From: Pseudomonadaceae bacterium SI-3
GTDB lineage: Bacteria > Pseudomonadota > Gammaproteobacteria > Pseudomonadales > Pseudomonadaceae
Direction: 5' to 3'
Assembly: GCA_004010935.1 (NCBI GenBank)
Contig: CP026511.1
Coordinates: forward strand, 1,426,001-1,490,000
DNA length: 64,000 nucleotides
The translations under genes were made by a program, and so were the position numbers. This document shows, one piece after another, positions 20,453-28,238 of the stretch (the stretch's first letter is position 1; every line of letters starts with the position of its first letter). The notes beneath the pieces are model-generated. The model was not told where the DNA came from. It ran no database searches and saw nothing but the letters and a program-made list of their open reading frames with translations.

Positions 20453-21001
20453 TCAGCCCCTTCGCAAATGCGTGATGAAGGCATCCAGAGCACGCCTGCG
20501 CATCGAAAGATCGTTATGGATACCGCCCAGTTCCGCGAAGGTGCACGAATAGCCGTCTGGCACGAACACGTTGTCCCATTCGAAACCCTGGTCGCCGGCA
20601 GGAGTACGGGAGATCTTGCCTGTGACCTCGCCCTTGAAGAAGTGCCGCTTGCGGCCGTCGCAGTAGCCGATCAAGGTACGTGCCACGGCAGATGGGTCGT
20701 CGAGGCTGCCAATCAGATCGGAAAAACGTACGGCGTGCAGACGATCCCAAAAAGTCTGTGTAAGGCCGCCAGGAAAACCGTTCAGGCTGTTGATGAACAG
20801 ACCGGAATGCTCGACGAACACGGGCTTGCCAATTAGCTTGAATGCGTCCAGCAGCTTGTCACTGACCAGTTGGTTCAGGTCCTCGGTCTGTGTTTCAACG
20901 ATGCGCACCGGGAATTTGACGATCTCGATACCGCTTTTGCCTAGAAATTCTTCTGCATCGCGAATCTTCTGCTCGTTCACCGAGGCAAAGCGGATCTTCA
21001 T
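20453..21001 (-). CDS. HAM1/ITPase-fold protein, probable nucleotide sensor
   Basis: This 182-residue protein belongs to the HAM1/RdgB/ITPA fold. Matching segments are KIRFASVNEQKIRDAEEFL (phosphate-binding S/T-N-x-x-K start), VEHSGLFINSLNGFPGGL, FFKGEVTGKISRTPAG, and FEWDNVFVPDGYSCTFAELG. Key changes from the enzymes are His65 where the D-D-S-G-L motif has its catalytic Asp, and SMR (166-168) in place of the base-recognising SHR. This suggests it binds rather than hydrolyses a non-canonical NTP. GGGGA lies five bases before the ATG. It is followed after eight bases by the SIR2-like effector. The housekeeping RdgB of pseudomonads lies elsewhere, so this is an accessory paralogue. Confidence 0.83.
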   Translation of the reverse strand: MKIRFASVNEQKIRDAEEFLGKSGIEIVKFPVRIVETQTEDLNQLVSDKLLDAFKLIGKPVFVEHSGLFINSLNGFPGGLTQTFWDRLHAVRFSDLIGSLDDPSAVARTLIGYCDGRKRHFFKGEVTGKISRTPAGDQGFEWDNVFVPDGYSCTFAELGGIHNDLSMRRRALDAFITHLRRG

Positions 21002-21128
21002 GGAATCCCCTGGTTGCGTGGTTCAGTGCCGCCGTGTTTGCAACGGCCTCACAAGGTATGACGCAGCTAGGTGCAAGGGGTTCGGCGGCGTGCAGACGCC
21101 AGGCTACTCGAGCCGAGGTACAGCAAGG

Positions 21129-21572
21129 TTACAGTGGAGCCGACTGTACGGGGCAGGCGTGCCGGCCTGCCTGGAGAATACGCTTTGCAGGAATTCGCAA
21201 CTGCGCCAGCAGGTAATCGGCAAATTCTTCGGAGTATCCCTGCTTGGCGATCGCCAGAGCCATGCATTCGAGCCAGGCATCGCGCTCGGCTTCGCCGACC
21301 GTCCAGCGGGTGTGAAATTGCGGAATGTTGATGCTGCCGTAGTGTTCCGCGTAGCGACGTGGGCCACCCAACCAGCCGCAAAGAAAGGCAGCGAGCCGCT
21401 TGCGCGATTCGATCAGGTCGCGTGGATACAGGCGGCGGACGCAGATCGCGTCTTCGCGCTCGTCCATGATCTGGTAGAACGCTTCGACCAGGCGTGTCAG
21501 CCCAGACTCGCCACCCGCTGCCTGGAACGAAGCATCGCCTACGCCAAACGGAACGCTGGAGGTTGTATTCAT
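21129..21572 (-). CDS. Truncated haemoglobin (group II-like)
   Basis: This 147-residue protein is a bacterial truncated globin. It has FGVGDASFQAAGGESGLTRL at the N-terminus, the helix AAFLCGWLGGPRRYAEHYG, and INIPQFHTRW followed by GEAERDAWLECM, where the His is the probable proximal haem ligand. Such globins handle oxygen, nitric oxide or peroxide. It is on the same strand as the HAM1-SIR2 pair but separated from it by 127 bp, and is probably an independent gene. Confidence 0.87.
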   Translation of the reverse strand: MNTTSSVPFGVGDASFQAAGGESGLTRLVEAFYQIMDEREDAICVRRLYPRDLIESRKRLAAFLCGWLGGPRRYAEHYGSINIPQFHTRWTVGEAERDAWLECMALAIAKQGYSEEFADYLLAQLRIPAKRILQAGRHACPVQSAPL

Positions 21573-21605
21573 GGTAAGGCCTCGAAATGGCGACGACCGT
21601 GGAGA

Positions 21606-21619
21606 TTGATCCAGAGCAA
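21606..21619 (+). promoter_or_regulatory. Candidate ANR/FNR box for the universal stress protein gene
   Basis: TTGATCCAGAGCAA matches the ANR consensus TTGAT-N4-ATCAA with a single mismatch. A possible -10 (TATGCT, 21661-21666) would put the box about 60 bp upstream of the start, a class I position. ANR control is known for several Pseudomonas universal stress proteins. Confidence 0.4.
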
Positions 21620-21693
21620 CGGATGCGATGTTGGTAGTCGGGCGCGCCTGGATGATGGTCTATGCTGTCGACAAAACTGGTTGGAGACTCGCT

Positions 21694-22125
21694 ATGCGCA
21701 ACATTCTTCTCGCTTATGACGGTTCGGACAACGCCAAACGGGCCTTGCAATACATCATCGATTTCGCCACCGATGCGCCTAAGCCGCCCGAGGTGCATGT
21801 GCTGAACGTGCAGCAGGAGCCGGTGCTCTATGGCGAGTTCGTCACTGCGGGTACGGTTGATGAGTTGAACAAGAGTTTTATCGACAAGTCGAACCGAACC
21901 CTTGCTGAAGCCGCTGCGGCACTCAAGACAGCGGGAATTGCGCACCAGACTCACGCCATTCTGGGCAACGTGGCGGAGCAGGTGAACGATGCCGTGCAAC
22001 GGTTTGGTTGCGACACCGTAGTGATGGGCACCCGCGGCCTGGGCAGCTTTACTGGCATGTTGATGGGCTCGGTCGCCAATCGTGTGGTTCATGAGGTCTC
22101 GGTGCCGGTCCTTCTGGTGAAGTGA
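21694..22125 (+). CDS. Universal stress protein (UspA family)
   Basis: This 143-residue single-domain USP begins MRNILLAYDGSDNAKRAL and has the ATP-binding signature GTRGLGSFTGMLMGSVANRV ending HEVSVPVLLVK. The G-2x-G-9x-G-S motif implies nucleotide binding. GGAG at 21683-21686 supports the ATG at 21694 rather than the longer frame from 21628. An ANR-like box upstream suggests induction at low oxygen. Confidence 0.93.
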   Translation: MRNILLAYDGSDNAKRALQYIIDFATDAPKPPEVHVLNVQQEPVLYGEFVTAGTVDELNKSFIDKSNRTLAEAAAALKTAGIAHQTHAILGNVAEQVNDAVQRFGCDTVVMGTRGLGSFTGMLMGSVANRVVHEVSVPVLLVK

Positions 22126-22146
22126 CCGACACCTGTTTTGTCATCC

Positions 22147-22491
22147 TCAGTCCGGCTTGCGCTTGAGCAAGTCGGCCAGATTGGCAAAGGCCTTGAACGT
22201 CTCTTTCGGCCCCAGGTCGCTCCCTGGCCGGGCTTCGGCGTGATACTGGTTGTCGGTATAGCGTGAGTGCTCGTTGTCGTGGCAGTACAGGCAGAGCAAC
22301 TCCCAGTTGGAACCATCTTCCGGGTTGTTGTCGTGATTGTGGTCCTTGTGATGGACCGTCAGCTCGCTCAGTCGCTTGCCGGAAAACTCCCGTGCACAGC
22401 GCCCACAGACCCACGGGTACATTTTCAGGGCCTTTTCACGATAACCCTGTTCGCGCTGGGCATAGGGGGTGTTGGGTTTGTTCGTACTCAT
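22147..22491 (-). CDS. yajD: YajD-family HNH nuclease
   Basis: This 114-residue protein contains the HNH-type zinc and catalytic core: CGRCAREF, LTVHHKDHNHDNNPEDGSNW and LLCLYCHDNEHS, giving Cys-x2-Cys, HH, N and Cys-x2-CH in order. YajD proteins are conserved in gamma-proteobacteria, and their cellular role is not settled. It is convergent with the universal stress gene and 32 bp downstream of yebC on the same strand. Confidence 0.9.
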   Translation of the reverse strand: MSTNKPNTPYAQREQGYREKALKMYPWVCGRCAREFSGKRLSELTVHHKDHNHDNNPEDGSNWELLCLYCHDNEHSRYTDNQYHAEARPGSDLGPKETFKAFANLADLLKRKPD

Positions 22492-22523
22492 CGCTGTGCC
22501 TCTAGCTCAACGGTTGATATGCG

Positions 22524-23228
22524 TTAGCCGGCCAGGCCGACGTAGACATTTTGCACATCGTCATGGGCGTCGATGGCGCTGAGGAAGGCTTCGACTTCCT
22601 CAAGCTCGGCTTCGGACAGCGTCGTCACGGGATTCTTCGGGCGGTAGCCGAGCTGTGCGGACTGTACGGTGAAGCCTTGCTCCGGCAGGGCGCGGCAGAC
22701 CACGTCCATGTCCGTGGCGTCACTGATGAACAGCGTGGCACCATCTTCAGCAGCTTCGAAATCCTGCGCGCCGGCTTCGATGGCGGCCAGTTCGGGATCG
22801 GCATCGGCAGTCGCCGGCGCGGCTTCGATCATGCCGCAGTGATCAAAGTCCCAGGCGACCGAGCCGGAGGCGCCGAGCTGGCCCTTGCGAAACAGCACGC
22901 GGATCTCAGCCACGGTGCGGTTGACGTTGTCGGTCAGGCACTCGACGATCACCGGAACCTGATGCGGCGCGAAGCCTTCATAGGTGGTGCGCTCGTAATT
23001 GACGCTCTCACCTAGCAGCCCCGCACCTTTCTTGATGGCCCGCTCAAGGGTCTCGCGCGGCATCGAGGCCTTCTTGGCCTGCTCTACCACCAGGCGCAAG
23101 CGAGGATTCATGTCCGGGTCGGCGCCGCTGCGCGCCGCGATCATGATTTCTTTCGACAGTTTGCCGAAGGTACGACCTTTGGCGTTGGCTGCCGCTTCCT
23201 TATGTTTCGCTTTCCACTGTGCGCCCAT
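22524..23228 (-). CDS. YebC/PmpR-family (DUF28/TACO1) regulatory protein
   Basis: This 234-residue protein begins [20 protein letters not shown], has [20 protein letters not shown] and ends with [20 protein letters not shown], all hallmarks of the YebC/TACO1 family. Members are described as transcriptional regulators (PmpR) and, more recently, as translation factors easing ribosome stalling. An upstream in-frame extension to 23450 is not supported, since the family start is at 23228. yajD follows immediately on the same strand. Confidence 0.95.
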   Translation of the reverse strand: MGAQWKAKHKEAAANAKGRTFGKLSKEIMIAARSGADPDMNPRLRLVVEQAKKASMPRETLERAIKKGAGLLGESVNYERTTYEGFAPHQVPVIVECLTDNVNRTVAEIRVLFRKGQLGASGSVAWDFDHCGMIEAAPATADADPELAAIEAGAQDFEAAEDGATLFISDATDMDVVCRALPEQGFTVQSAQLGYRPKNPVTTLSEAELEEVEAFLSAIDAHDDVQNVYVGLAG

Positions 23229-23443
23229 GAATGCTCTCGTGATGGCTGAGGTTGTTGGAGATCGACTGACCGCGATTCTAGCCGTTGCTGCGGCAGCAGG
23301 CACGGGCTGTGCGTAACTCGAGGGCCGCGGCAGGACGTATGGCGGGTAAGGCTGTCGACTGTAACGCCCAAATGCCTGCCTGCTGTATGAGTACCGGGTC
23401 GCCACAGCCGGCTTTAATGCGTTTTTGTCTGGGGAACTGTGCC

Positions 23444-24340
23444 ATGGCACCGAAGGACCTGATGCTGGCCCTGGTTGTGATTGTCGTCTGGGGTATGAAT
23501 TTCGTCGTGATCAAGGTCGGCCTGGATGACATCCCGCCGATGCTGCTGGGGTCACTGCGCTTTCTGCTCGCGGCATTTCCGGCGGTGTTGTTCATCAAGC
23601 GGCCACAGATGCCGCTGCGCTGGTTGTTGGCTTATGGCGGGACCATCTCGCTCGGTCAGTTTGCCTTTCTCTTCTCTGCGATGAAGGTCGGCATGCCGGC
23701 TGGCCTGGCCTCGTTGGTGCTGCAGTCGCAGGCGTTCTTCACGCTGTTCTTCGCCGTGCTATTTCTTGGCGAACGGCTCCGTGCAAGCAATCTGGTCGGG
23801 CTGATGATTGCCGCTGGCGGTTTGCTGCTGATCGGCATGCAAGGCGACCGCAGCATGACGCTGGCAGGTTTCCTGCTGACCATCTGCGCGGCATCGATGT
23901 GGGCACTGGGCAATATCGTTACCCGCAAGGTGGGCAAGGTGAATCTGGTCGGGCTGGTAGTGTGGGGCAGCCTGATTCCACCGATTCCGTTCTTCGCGCT
24001 GTCGTGGGTGCTGGAGGGGCCGGAAGCGATCGGGGGTGCATTGCGTGGCTTTGGGATGGATTCAGCGCTGGTGCTGATCTACTTAGCGTTCGGCGCGACC
24101 ATTCTTGGCTACGGACTCTGGAGTCGTCTGTTGTCGCGCTATCCGGCCAATACCGTTGCGCCGTTCTCGCTGCTCGTACCCGTCGTTGGGCTGACCTCTG
24201 CCGCGGTACTGCTGGACGAGCACCTGGGCCTGCTCCAGGCGGTTGGCGCGCTGCTGGTAATGCTGGGTCTGGTGATCAACGTAGGCGGGGGATGGGTGGT
24301 TGGCCGACTGCGCACGGCTTTCGGCAGTCCAGCGGCCTGA
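23444..24340 (+). CDS. eamA: EamA-type exporter (O-acetylserine/cysteine efflux family)
   Basis: This 298-residue inner-membrane protein of the drug/metabolite transporter superfamily has ten predicted helices in two EamA repeats. It is close in motif and length to E. coli Eam[21 protein letters not shown] at the start, [31 protein letters not shown], and [17 protein letters not shown] text near the end ([19 protein letters not shown]). EamA exports cysteine-pathway metabolites; the substrate here is inferred. GGGGA upstream supports ATG 23444. Confidence 0.85.
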   Translation: MAPKDLMLALVVIVVWGMNFVVIKVGLDDIPPMLLGSLRFLLAAFPAVLFIKRPQMPLRWLLAYGGTISLGQFAFLFSAMKVGMPAGLASLVLQSQAFFTLFFAVLFLGERLRASNLVGLMIAAGGLLLIGMQGDRSMTLAGFLLTICAASMWALGNIVTRKVGKVNLVGLVVWGSLIPPIPFFALSWVLEGPEAIGGALRGFGMDSALVLIYLAFGATILGYGLWSRLLSRYPANTVAPFSLLVPVVGLTSAAVLLDEHLGLLQAVGALLVMLGLVINVGGGWVVGRLRTAFGSPAA

Positions 24341-24348
24341 CAGCAAAA

Positions 24349-24376
24349 CGCCCCGCGACGGTGTCCGGGCGGGGCG
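24349..24376 (-). terminator. Terminator of the small basic protein gene
   Basis: CGCCCCG (24349-24355) and CGGGGCG (24370-24376) form a 7-bp GC stem. On the minus strand it is followed by TTTT. It lies past the stop of the small gene at 24395 and converges on the eamA end. Confidence 0.7.
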
Positions 24377-24394
24377 CTGTACCAGCGTTATGAT

Positions 24395-24526
24395 CTAGCG
24401 GGCAGCGTGACTGCCCAATAGAGGTGCGGGTCCGCTGGCTTTATCCCGTTTGGCCGCGCGCTTTTCCTGCGCAGTCTTGAGGGGTTTCTTTTTCGCATTC
24501 TTCTTTGTATCCATACCTTTGCTCAT
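24395..24526 (-). CDS. Small Lys/Ala-rich basic protein
   Basis: This 43-residue ORF is strongly basic: MSKGMDTKKNAKKKPLKTAQ then EKRAAKRDKASGPAPLLGSH. GAGGCG eight bases upstream supports the ATG, and a hairpin plus T run follows the stop codon, so it looks like a complete monocistronic gene. Similar short lysine-rich proteins are conserved in pseudomonads. Function is unknown; nucleic-acid binding is possible from charge alone. Confidence 0.72.
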   Translation of the reverse strand: MSKGMDTKKNAKKKPLKTAQEKRAAKRDKASGPAPLLGSHAAR

Positions 24527-24702
24527 GATGTCGCCTCGCTGATGGGTGGCTTAGTGATGCATCCTTGCGTGGGTCTGCTCTGTGGCCAATGCACCTCGGC
24601 GTGAGCGTGAAGATCGAAATAGTTTTACAGAGCCTACGCCTGCCATGCAGGAATGGATAGCGACATCTAGCGGCGTGGCTAACCAACCCTTGTGAGCGAA
24701 AA

Positions 24703-26625
24703 TCAGATCTTGAACCGCCCGATCAGCGTCTGCAGCTCACCGCCCAGCTGAGCGAGGCGGGCAGTTGAGATGGCCGTCTCCCGAGCCGCTTCGGCGGATT
24801 GGTCGGCCACGTCGCGCACGCTGAGCACGCTGCGATTGATTTCTTCGGCCACCGAACTCTGCTGTTCGGCGGCGGTGGCGATCTGCTGGTTCATCGCCTG
24901 AATGACCGAGACAGTTTCGGTAATGGCTTGCAGCTCCGTGCCCACTTCTCGAGCGAGGGTGACGGTATCGCGAGCCAGGGTGCTGCTACTGTCCATCATT
25001 CCGGACGCCGTGCGGGCGCCTTTCTGTAGGTTGGCGATCAGGGCCTCGATCTGCGCGGTGGACTGCTGCGTGCGCTGAGCCAGGCCGCGCACCTCGTCGG
25101 CTACTACCGCGAACCCGCGGCCGGCTTCACCCGCCCGAGCAGCCTCGATGGCGGCGTTCAACGCCAGCAGATTGGTCTGCTCGGCGATGCCGTTGATCAC
25201 GGTCAGCACGGTACTGATGCCGTCGGTTTCCTGGTTTAGCTGGGTCATGGCCTCAGCCGAAAGCGTGACTTCGCTAGAGAGCCGATCGATCTGCGACAGG
25301 GCACGCTGGACTACGGTATTGCCTTTGGCCGCCTGTTGATCGGCGCGTTGGGCTGCGCTCGAGGCCTCTTCGGCATTGCGCGCGACCTCTTGCACCGTCG
25401 CGGTCATCTCATGCATGGCTGTGGCGACCTGATCGGTTTCTTGGCGCTGGCTGCTGACGCCAGCACTGGTCTGCTCGGTCACCGCAGATAATTCCTCCGA
25501 GGCAGTGGCCAGCTGCGTGGTGATGCCGCCGATATGCCCGATCAGCGTTTGCAGGTTTCCGCGCGTCTTGCCCAGTGCCTGAAGCAATTGGCCGAACTCG
25601 TCGTGGCGCGGCTCCGGAGCCTGACCGGTCATGTCGCCAGCGCCGATGCGCTCGGCGATCTGCACTGCCTGGTTGAGTGGCTGCGTAATCTGACGGACGA
25701 TCAGCCAGCCGATCAGGACGCCCAGGACAACCGCCGCCAAGGTAATGCCGATGACCTGAATCTTCTTCGTCTGGGCATCGTTGGCGCTTTTCTCCGTCTG
25801 GCTGGAGATGATGCTGCGGGCCTGGTCGTAGAGCTTGGCAAAAATGGCCTCCATGTCCTGACGCGCCTGCTGTTGGCTGGCTACGATGGGCGGCAGCTTC
25901 TTCACCAGATCGACGTATTCGGTAGCGCTGGCCTTGAGCGTTTTCAGGCTTTCGGCTTGAGGGCCGATCAGCTCGTCTTCCAGCGGTGAAATGGCCGCGT
26001 TCAACGCCTCGAATTGCTGGCTCAGGGTCTGCAGGGCGGCTTCGGATTCTTCCATCAGATAACCGCGCACGGTGAAGCGCAGCAGGCGGTTCTGCTTGGA
26101 AAGCTCGGTGGTCATCAGGGCAATGTTGGCGATGTCGCTGGTCGGGTGCAGGACCGGATTGCCCTGGACGCCGTTCCAGCGTTGTTCCAGATTGGCAATC
26201 AGCTTGTCGGTGGTGTTGCCTGCATCGACCCAGTTGGCACGCGTCTGCTTTTTCAGTGCATGCAGCGCGACGAGCTTCTCAAATGCTGCCTGGTAGTCCC
26301 GAGCCTGGTCGACGATGGCTTGCAGATACTCGCGGTCCTGCGGCTCCGAAAAGCTGGCCTTTTTCTGTTCTACAAGCTGAACGATTTTAGCCACCGAGTC
26401 GGTGACCTGAGCGACGTACTTCTGGTCGCCACGCTCTTCGAAGCGCACCTGCGCATAGCGGATCTGATTGGCTTCGTTGAGCAGGTTTTCAGCGGTCTGC
26501 GCTTTATCGCTTCGTGAAATCAGGGCGTCCATGCTGAGCACGCCGATAGCGGCAACGCAGATGGTGAGCAGCAATACCGCAGCGAAGCCCAGCGCCAGCT
26601 TGTAGCTGACTTTGAGATTTTTCAT
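24703..26625 (-). CDS. Methyl-accepting chemotaxis protein with large periplasmic helical domain
   Basis: This 640-residue transducer has a first membrane helix at about residues 10-32 and a mostly helical periplasmic domain of about 250 residues. A second membrane helix ([20 protein letters not shown]) lies at about 290-312, followed by a HAMP domain ([20 protein letters not shown]) and a signalling domain with the hairpin tip [20 protein letters not shown]. The periplasmic size fits an HBM-type (helical bimodular, McpS-like) sensor rather than a four-helix bundle; ligands such as organic acids are only suggested by the family. The C-terminus lacks a CheR-binding pentapeptide. Confidence 0.92.
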   Translation of the reverse strand: MKNLKVSYKLALGFAAVLLLTICVAAIGVLSMDALISRSDKAQTAENLLNEANQIRYAQVRFEERGDQKYVAQVTDSVAKIVQLVEQKKASFSEPQDREYLQAIVDQARDYQAAFEKLVALHALKKQTRANWVDAGNTTDKLIANLEQRWNGVQGNPVLHPTSDIANIALMTTELSKQNRLLRFTVRGYLMEESEAALQTLSQQFEALNAAISPLEDELIGPQAESLKTLKASATEYVDLVKKLPPIVASQQQARQDMEAIFAKLYDQARSIISSQTEKSANDAQTKKIQVIGITLAAVVLGVLIGWLIVRQITQPLNQAVQIAERIGAGDMTGQAPEPRHDEFGQLLQALGKTRGNLQTLIGHIGGITTQLATASEELSAVTEQTSAGVSSQRQETDQVATAMHEMTATVQEVARNAEEASSAAQRADQQAAKGNTVVQRALSQIDRLSSEVTLSAEAMTQLNQETDGISTVLTVINGIAEQTNLLALNAAIEAARAGEAGRGFAVVADEVRGLAQRTQQSTAQIEALIANLQKGARTASGMMDSSSTLARDTVTLAREVGTELQAITETVSVIQAMNQQIATAAEQQSSVAEEINRSVLSVRDVADQSAEAARETAISTARLAQLGGELQTLIGRFKI

Positions 26626-26745
26626 TGTTGTTCCTCAGGCTGGCAGTGCCGATGACGATGGGTCGTACAATGACATCGGCTTGATTTGGTAATACTTGAG
26701 GAGGTTGTCTGATGACTTGGCTCCGTTTTCGGTCGTTAGTGGCCG

Positions 26746-27069
26746 CTACATCATTGCCTGACACGTTGCGCCTGGATCTCGGGTAAATCCCGCCTGCGCA
26801 TACGCCAGTAACGGCTCTGTGACGGCCAACCGATCATTGATGTTCTGGTCCAGCAGCAACTGGATCAGCTCGCGCTTGAGCGTCATCAACTCGTTGTCGA
26901 CGGTCTGCCAGACGAATTCGCTCGCCGGTGTGATGCTGGTATCGGCGACATCCATGCCGAACGAGTCTTCGCTGAACCGGACGATGTGCTTGCCGCTTTT
27001 GCCGTGGAAACCCACAAAACCTTGCAGGCAGTCGGCGGCCTGGCAGATGTCGGCGGATGTGATGCTCAT
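26746..27069 (-). CDS. Conserved hypothetical protein
   Basis: This 107-residue soluble protein (DICQAADCLQGFVGFHGKSG, KHIVRFSEDSFGMDVADTSI, LKRELIQLLLDQNINDRLAV) has no signal peptide or membrane helix. I do not recognise a named domain. It shows an ordinary amino-acid composition and coding pattern, and GAGGTT lies upstream of the ATG, so it is probably a real gene. It is on the same strand as the chemoreceptor downstream, 120 bp away. Confidence 0.65.
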   Translation of the reverse strand: MSITSADICQAADCLQGFVGFHGKSGKHIVRFSEDSFGMDVADTSITPASEFVWQTVDNELMTLKRELIQLLLDQNINDRLAVTEPLLAYAQAGFTRDPGATCQAMM

Positions 27070-27214
27070 GTAAACCTCGGTATCGATTCGGGTGGTTTAC
27101 ACGCAGGGCAGGCGTTTGATGTGCTTGGCGACCTTACTTTTGGGGTCGCTCGATGGAACGCATTGTCGCGGTCAGCGTTGCGTCTGAACAGCGGCACGAC
27201 GCCGCTTGCCGTCA

Positions 27215-27892
27215 TCAGAACAATGCACCCTGATCCTTTTGCCTGCGTCGACTGTCCAGGCGTTGACGAAAGCGCGTGCGGTATTCGCTTGCAAGCGGCG
27301 ACAGACCGGCCAGCCAGGCGAGTTCGGTATCGCTGATGTCCTCATTCATGAATCCGCGCCAGACACGCAAGACGCTGGCGGTCGGGCACGGCCTATCAAT
27401 CAAATGCAGATCAGCGCCAGGGCGGATGGCGCCGGGTTCCAGGGTTCGGTACAGCCATCCGGTTCTGCCGCTTTTGGCCAGTTGCCGGGCTAGGCCTCGG
27501 GCGTCATGTCGTCGGTCGAGGTTGCTGCAAGGCGAGCGGGGCTGACTGACTTCGATCAGGGCGTCACCCCAGCGAAAGCGATCCCCGATGCAGACCTGTC
27601 GTTCATCCAGGCCCAACGTTGAAAGATTCTCGCCAAACGCGGCTGGGCCGATCGCTTGCAGGTGGGGGTACAGCCTGCACCAATGTCGGTAATGATCGGT
27701 TGGGTAATGGCAAAGGCTGCGATCCGGCCCGCCATGGAAACGGTGATCGGCGACACGGTCACCTTGCAGCCCGTTGAGATCGAGCCAGACGTCATTCGTG
27801 GCGCGTTGCTTGTCTATGCCCGAAAGCTTCTCGGTGCCCGGCAGCCGCAGCAGTTGGTCGCGTAGGAAGGGGCCTTCAACCGGCCATTGCAT
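27215..27892 (-). CDS. MOSC-domain protein (YiiM-like)
   Basis: This 225-residue protein has the MOSC pattern LNGLQGDRVADHRFHGGPDR, AFGENLSTLGLDERQVCIGD and EVSQPRSPCSNLDRRHDARG, with the conserved cysteine that in this superfamily binds molybdenum cofactor or sulfur. The C-terminal alpha-helical extension matches YiiM proteins, which reduce N-hydroxylated compounds using molybdenum cofactor. The ATG at 27892 gives a natural start; a TTG at 27934 overlapping the previous stop codon would add 14 residues. It lies after a small conserved ORF on the same strand. Confidence 0.87.
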   Translation of the reverse strand: MQWPVEGPFLRDQLLRLPGTEKLSGIDKQRATNDVWLDLNGLQGDRVADHRFHGGPDRSLCHYPTDHYRHWCRLYPHLQAIGPAAFGENLSTLGLDERQVCIGDRFRWGDALIEVSQPRSPCSNLDRRHDARGLARQLAKSGRTGWLYRTLEPGAIRPGADLHLIDRPCPTASVLRVWRGFMNEDISDTELAWLAGLSPLASEYRTRFRQRLDSRRRQKDQGALF

Positions 27893-27930
27893 GACGGTGC
27901 TCTGATTGGATAAAAAAGGGCAAGCGCTTT

Positions 27931-28119
27931 TCAAGCTTCGTTGAGTCGGGCCAGCTCTCGGCGCACCATGGCGGCAAACTCCGGCGGCTTCAGCTGATAC
28001 AGCTCGGTGGCGACCCAGGCCAGCCAGCGCGGACCCAATATCTCTCGGTGTTCCAATAGTCGTCGCGCTTCGGCTGTTGCCCGCTCGGCATGTTGCTGAT
28101 GAAACTCCGACCGGCTCAT
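27931..28119 (-). CDS. Small conserved hypothetical protein beside dgt
   Basis: This 62-residue, mostly helical protein (HAERATAEARRLLEHREILG, RWLAWVATELYQLKPPEFAA) is preceded by AAAGGAG at good spacing and is divergent from dgt. A small ORF in this position is also present next to dgt in Pseudomonas aeruginosa, which supports its reality. Function is unknown. It probably shares a transcript with the MOSC gene. Confidence 0.7.
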   Translation of the reverse strand: MSRSEFHQQHAERATAEARRLLEHREILGPRWLAWVATELYQLKPPEFAAMVRRELARLNEA

Positions 28120-28238
28120 GTCTGCTCCTTTAGCTGAGCGGGCGATTCTAAACGACCAACCCCGTTGTCGCCCGATTGCTTGGTAAAGCCTGCGAGCCGC
28201 GCTAGGCTCGCGGTTCTGTCGTCAATCGAGTTTGAATC

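Noticed and set aside
20453..21001. Housekeeping RdgB/YggV
   Set aside because: The catalytic Asp and the SHR motif are substituted and the neighbour is a SIR2-like gene; pseudomonad rdgB sits in a different conserved cluster.
21002..21572. Truncated globin as a third component of the HAM1-SIR2 system
   Set aside because: A 127-bp gap with a short hairpin separates them, globin motifs are ordinary, and homologues occur in pseudomonads without this cassette as far as I know.
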